From Vulcanimicrobiota bacterium (GTDB lineage: Bacteria; Vulcanimicrobiota; Vulcanimicrobiia; Vulcanimicrobiales; Vulcanimicrobiaceae), in contig JAFAOZ010000078.1 in the NCBI GenBank assembly GCA_019247395.1, forward strand, positions 1 through 8,034: a DNA stretch of 8,034 bases, read 5' to 3'. Positions within the stretch are counted from its first letter, which is position 1. Each line of letters starts with the position of its first letter. Under the pieces are notes generated by a model that did no database searches, was not told the origin of the DNA, and saw only the letters and a list, made by a program, of their open reading frames with translations. A program made the translations under genes and the position numbers. Below are positions 6,617-8,034 of this stretch, one piece after another.

Positions 6617-6652
6617 CGTCTTCATAAAGCTGGAGTCCGCAAGGGCGCGCAG

Positions 6653-6658
6653 AAGAGG
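6653..6658 (+). promoter_or_regulatory. Shine-Dalgarno sequence of the metallo-beta-lactamase-fold gene
   Basis: AAGAGG lies 5 bases before the ATG at 6664, a good purine-rich ribosome binding site that fixes this start. It is the only convincing one in the window. The 47-bp gap from the preceding stop shows no clear terminator; an 8-bp palindrome CGTTAACG spans the preceding stop codon but is too short and lacks a T-run. Confidence 0.6.
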
Positions 6659-6663
6659 CCAGC

Positions 6664-8034
6664 ATGGAGTTCCGCATCGTTAGTCATGCTTGTCTCGAAG
6701 TTTCCGCCGCAGGCAAGCGGCTGGTCATCGATCCCTGGCTCAACGAGCCTACGTACTGGTCGGCATGGTGGCACGCACCGCCGCCCATCTTCGATTCCGA
6801 AATTTTCAACGCCGACTACGTTTACATAACCCATTGGCACTTCGACCACTTCGATCCCAAGACGTTGCGGAAATTCCACAAACAGACCACGGCAATAGTG
6901 CCGAAGTTTCCGATTTCGGGGCTGAAGCAGCAGTTGGAGCAGATCGGGTTCGAGCGCATCGTCGAATTGCGCCACGGCGAGAAGATCTCGCTCGGGGACG
7001 GCTTCTCTCTGACGAGCTATCAGATTAGTTTTCAGGACGACAGCGTCGCGGTTGTAGAAGCGGATGGCGTCGTGCTGGTCGATCTCAACGACGCCAAGCC
7101 GTTGCCGTCGACGTGGAAGATGTTTCGCGCAAAATATCCCAAGCCGGATTTCATGCTCCGCAGCCACTCGCCGGCATGGTCGTATCCCACCCGCTATACA
7201 TTCGAAGATCCGGCGGACCGGCTTCCCGTCGATGCACGCACGTACATGGAGGCCTTTGTCGCCGCAGCGCAGCAGCTGCGGCCGCGGTACGCGATTCCGT
7301 TTGCGAGCGGAATCTGTCACTTGCACCGCGAGGTCCGCGACGAAAACCGCTTCTTGGTCTCAGCTCCGGAGATGAAGACATACTTTGAAGCAAACGCGTC
7401 GCGCACACCGCAAAGCTCGCTCGTCATCATGCCGGTCGGCAGCCGGTGGTCGTCGGAACGCCGTTTCGAACTGACCGACAATGTTGTCGACGACATGGTC
7501 GCCTACGCCGAAGAACGGGCCCAGACGGAGAGCGAACGGCTCGAGAAGACCTATCGTTCGGAAGCCGCGAAGGAGATTTCGTTCGACGACTTTGCGCGGT
7601 ATTTCAATAAGTTTTTCCGGGCGACGCGGCTGCTGCGCCCGCTGATCCGCAAGACGCGCTGGGTCTTCCCAATCGAGAGCGCGCAGACCGAATACTGGTG
7701 CGTCGATTTCGGCAAAGCGGCGATCGAGCGCAGCGATCGGATGCCGGCGGCGTACGACAGCGTCGTGTCGGTGAGTCCGGCAGTTCTCTCGGGATCGCTG
7801 CGGAACGACGTCTTTACCAATGTGGATATTTCGAAGCGCTGGCGCGTGCACATCAAGCGCGGCGCGGCGATGCGGCACTTCGTGTTGACGAATTTGCTGC
7901 TACTCTACGAAGCGGAGTATCTTTCGCCGAAGCGGCTCTTTTCATGGCGCTTCTTGAGCGGTTACGCGCGGCGGTTTCCGGAAGTCTTCGACTACGCGCG
8001 GATGGTGCTGCACACCCTCAGCAAGGGTAAGGAT
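6664..8034 (+). CDS. Metallo-beta-lactamase-fold protein resembling CMP-Neu5Ac hydroxylase core (3' end beyond window)
   Basis: The frame is open for 457 codons from the ATG to the last base with no stop, so the protein is truncated by the window edge. Residues 1-~225 form a metallo-beta-lactamase fold: SHACLEV (7-13), DPWL (23-26), the metal motif HWHFDH (His57, His59, Asp61, His62), VLVDLNDAKP (137-146; Asp143 a probable metal ligand), His168, and PRYAIPFAS (207-215). DPWL followed by a WW pair (35-36), then YITHWHFDHF, resembles the corresponding part of animal CMP-N-acetylneuraminate hydroxylase (DPWI, WW, YISHMHSDH). The later EYWCVDF (~344-349) also resembles a C-terminal segment of that enzyme. 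The N-terminal Rieske iron-sulfur domain of CMAH is absent, since the ATG with its Shine-Dalgarno directly precedes the fold. Activity is therefore unknown: hydrolase or oxygenase on a sugar or envelope substrate is inference. It may be co-transcribed with the lipoprotein gene 47 bp upstream. Confidence 0.82.
   Translation, partial: MEFRIVSHACLEVSAAGKRLVIDPWLNEPTYWSAWWHAPPPIFDSEIFNADYVYITHWHFDHFDPKTLRKFHKQTTAIVPKFPISGLKQQLEQIGFERIVELRHGEKISLGDGFSLTSYQISFQDDSVAVVEADGVVLVDLNDAKPLPSTWKMFRAKYPKPDFMLRSHSPAWSYPTRYTFEDPADRLPVDARTYMEAFVAAAQQLRPRYAIPFASGICHLHREVRDENRFLVSAPEMKTYFEANASRTPQSSLVIMPVGSRWSSERRFELTDNVVDDMVAYAEERAQTESERLEKTYRSEAAKEISFDDFARYFNKFFRATRLLRPLIRKTRWVFPIESAQTEYWCVDFGKAAIERSDRMPAAYDSVVSVSPAVLSGSLRNDVFTNVDISKRWRVHIKRGAAMRHFVLTNLLLLYEAEYLSPKRLFSWRFLSGYARRFPEVFDYARMVLHTLSKGKD

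Noticed and set aside
6611..6618. Palindrome CGTTAACG as a terminator
   Set aside because: Only 8 bp with no loop or following T-run; it includes the stop codon and is probably chance.
6622..7326. Open frame of 234 codons on the minus strand
   Set aside because: It is antisense to the metallo-beta-lactamase-fold gene, which has a Shine-Dalgarno and conserved metal motifs. The minus-strand translation has no recognisable domain.
7360..7878. Open frame of 172 codons on the minus strand
   Set aside because: Antisense to the same metallo-beta-lactamase-fold gene; no motifs or start signals.

Overview
The window is a gene-dense, GC-rich bacterial chromosomal segment. It has eight or nine tightly packed genes, intergenic gaps under 100 bp, and no RNA genes, mobile elements or CRISPR. 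Most starts lack a clear Shine-Dalgarno sequence, two starts are GTG, and the respiratory oxidase is of the ba3 (B-type) class. That fits an aerobic or facultative soil- or extreme-environment lineage outside the Proteobacteria. Candidatus Eremiobacterota/Vulcanimicrobiota-like bacteria are my guess, but this is a weak inference from gene style, not a demonstrated assignment.

Layout. Positions 1-1400 (+) hold the C-terminal part of a ba3-type cytochrome c oxidase subunit I, whose metal-ligand spacing matches the Thermus enzyme exactly. It overlaps by 7 bp an OmpR-family response regulator (1394-2104, +). The regulator converges on, and overlaps by 49 bp, a minus-strand pair of universal stress protein genes (2056-2526 and 2523-2993, joined by a GTGA overlap). 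A third universal stress protein gene (3095-3550, +) diverges from that pair across a 95-101 bp spacer. This spacer carries a direct repeat, TTCACAA-N4-TTCACAA, with 11-bp period, the layout expected for an OmpR/PhoB/PhoP-family binding site. A minus-strand MgtC/DUF4010 membrane protein (3558-4817) follows. Diverging from it are a zinc-type alcohol dehydrogenase (4905-5906, +), a DUF4097 lipoprotein (5915-6616, +) and a metallo-beta-lactamase-fold protein (6664 to the window end, +). The last one resembles the hydrolase-like part of CMP-N-acetylneuraminate hydroxylase.

How they may work together (inference): a terminal oxidase, a response regulator, three ATP-binding-type stress proteins and an alcohol dehydrogenase side by side look like a respiration / low-oxygen or stress-response neighbourhood. 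The regulator is the natural candidate to act on the direct repeat between the divergent stress-protein genes. The last two genes look like cell-envelope functions and may be a separate unit. I see no unmistakably new system. The best leads are the direct-repeat operator, the altered structural-zinc site of the dehydrogenase and the Rieske-less CMAH-like protein.
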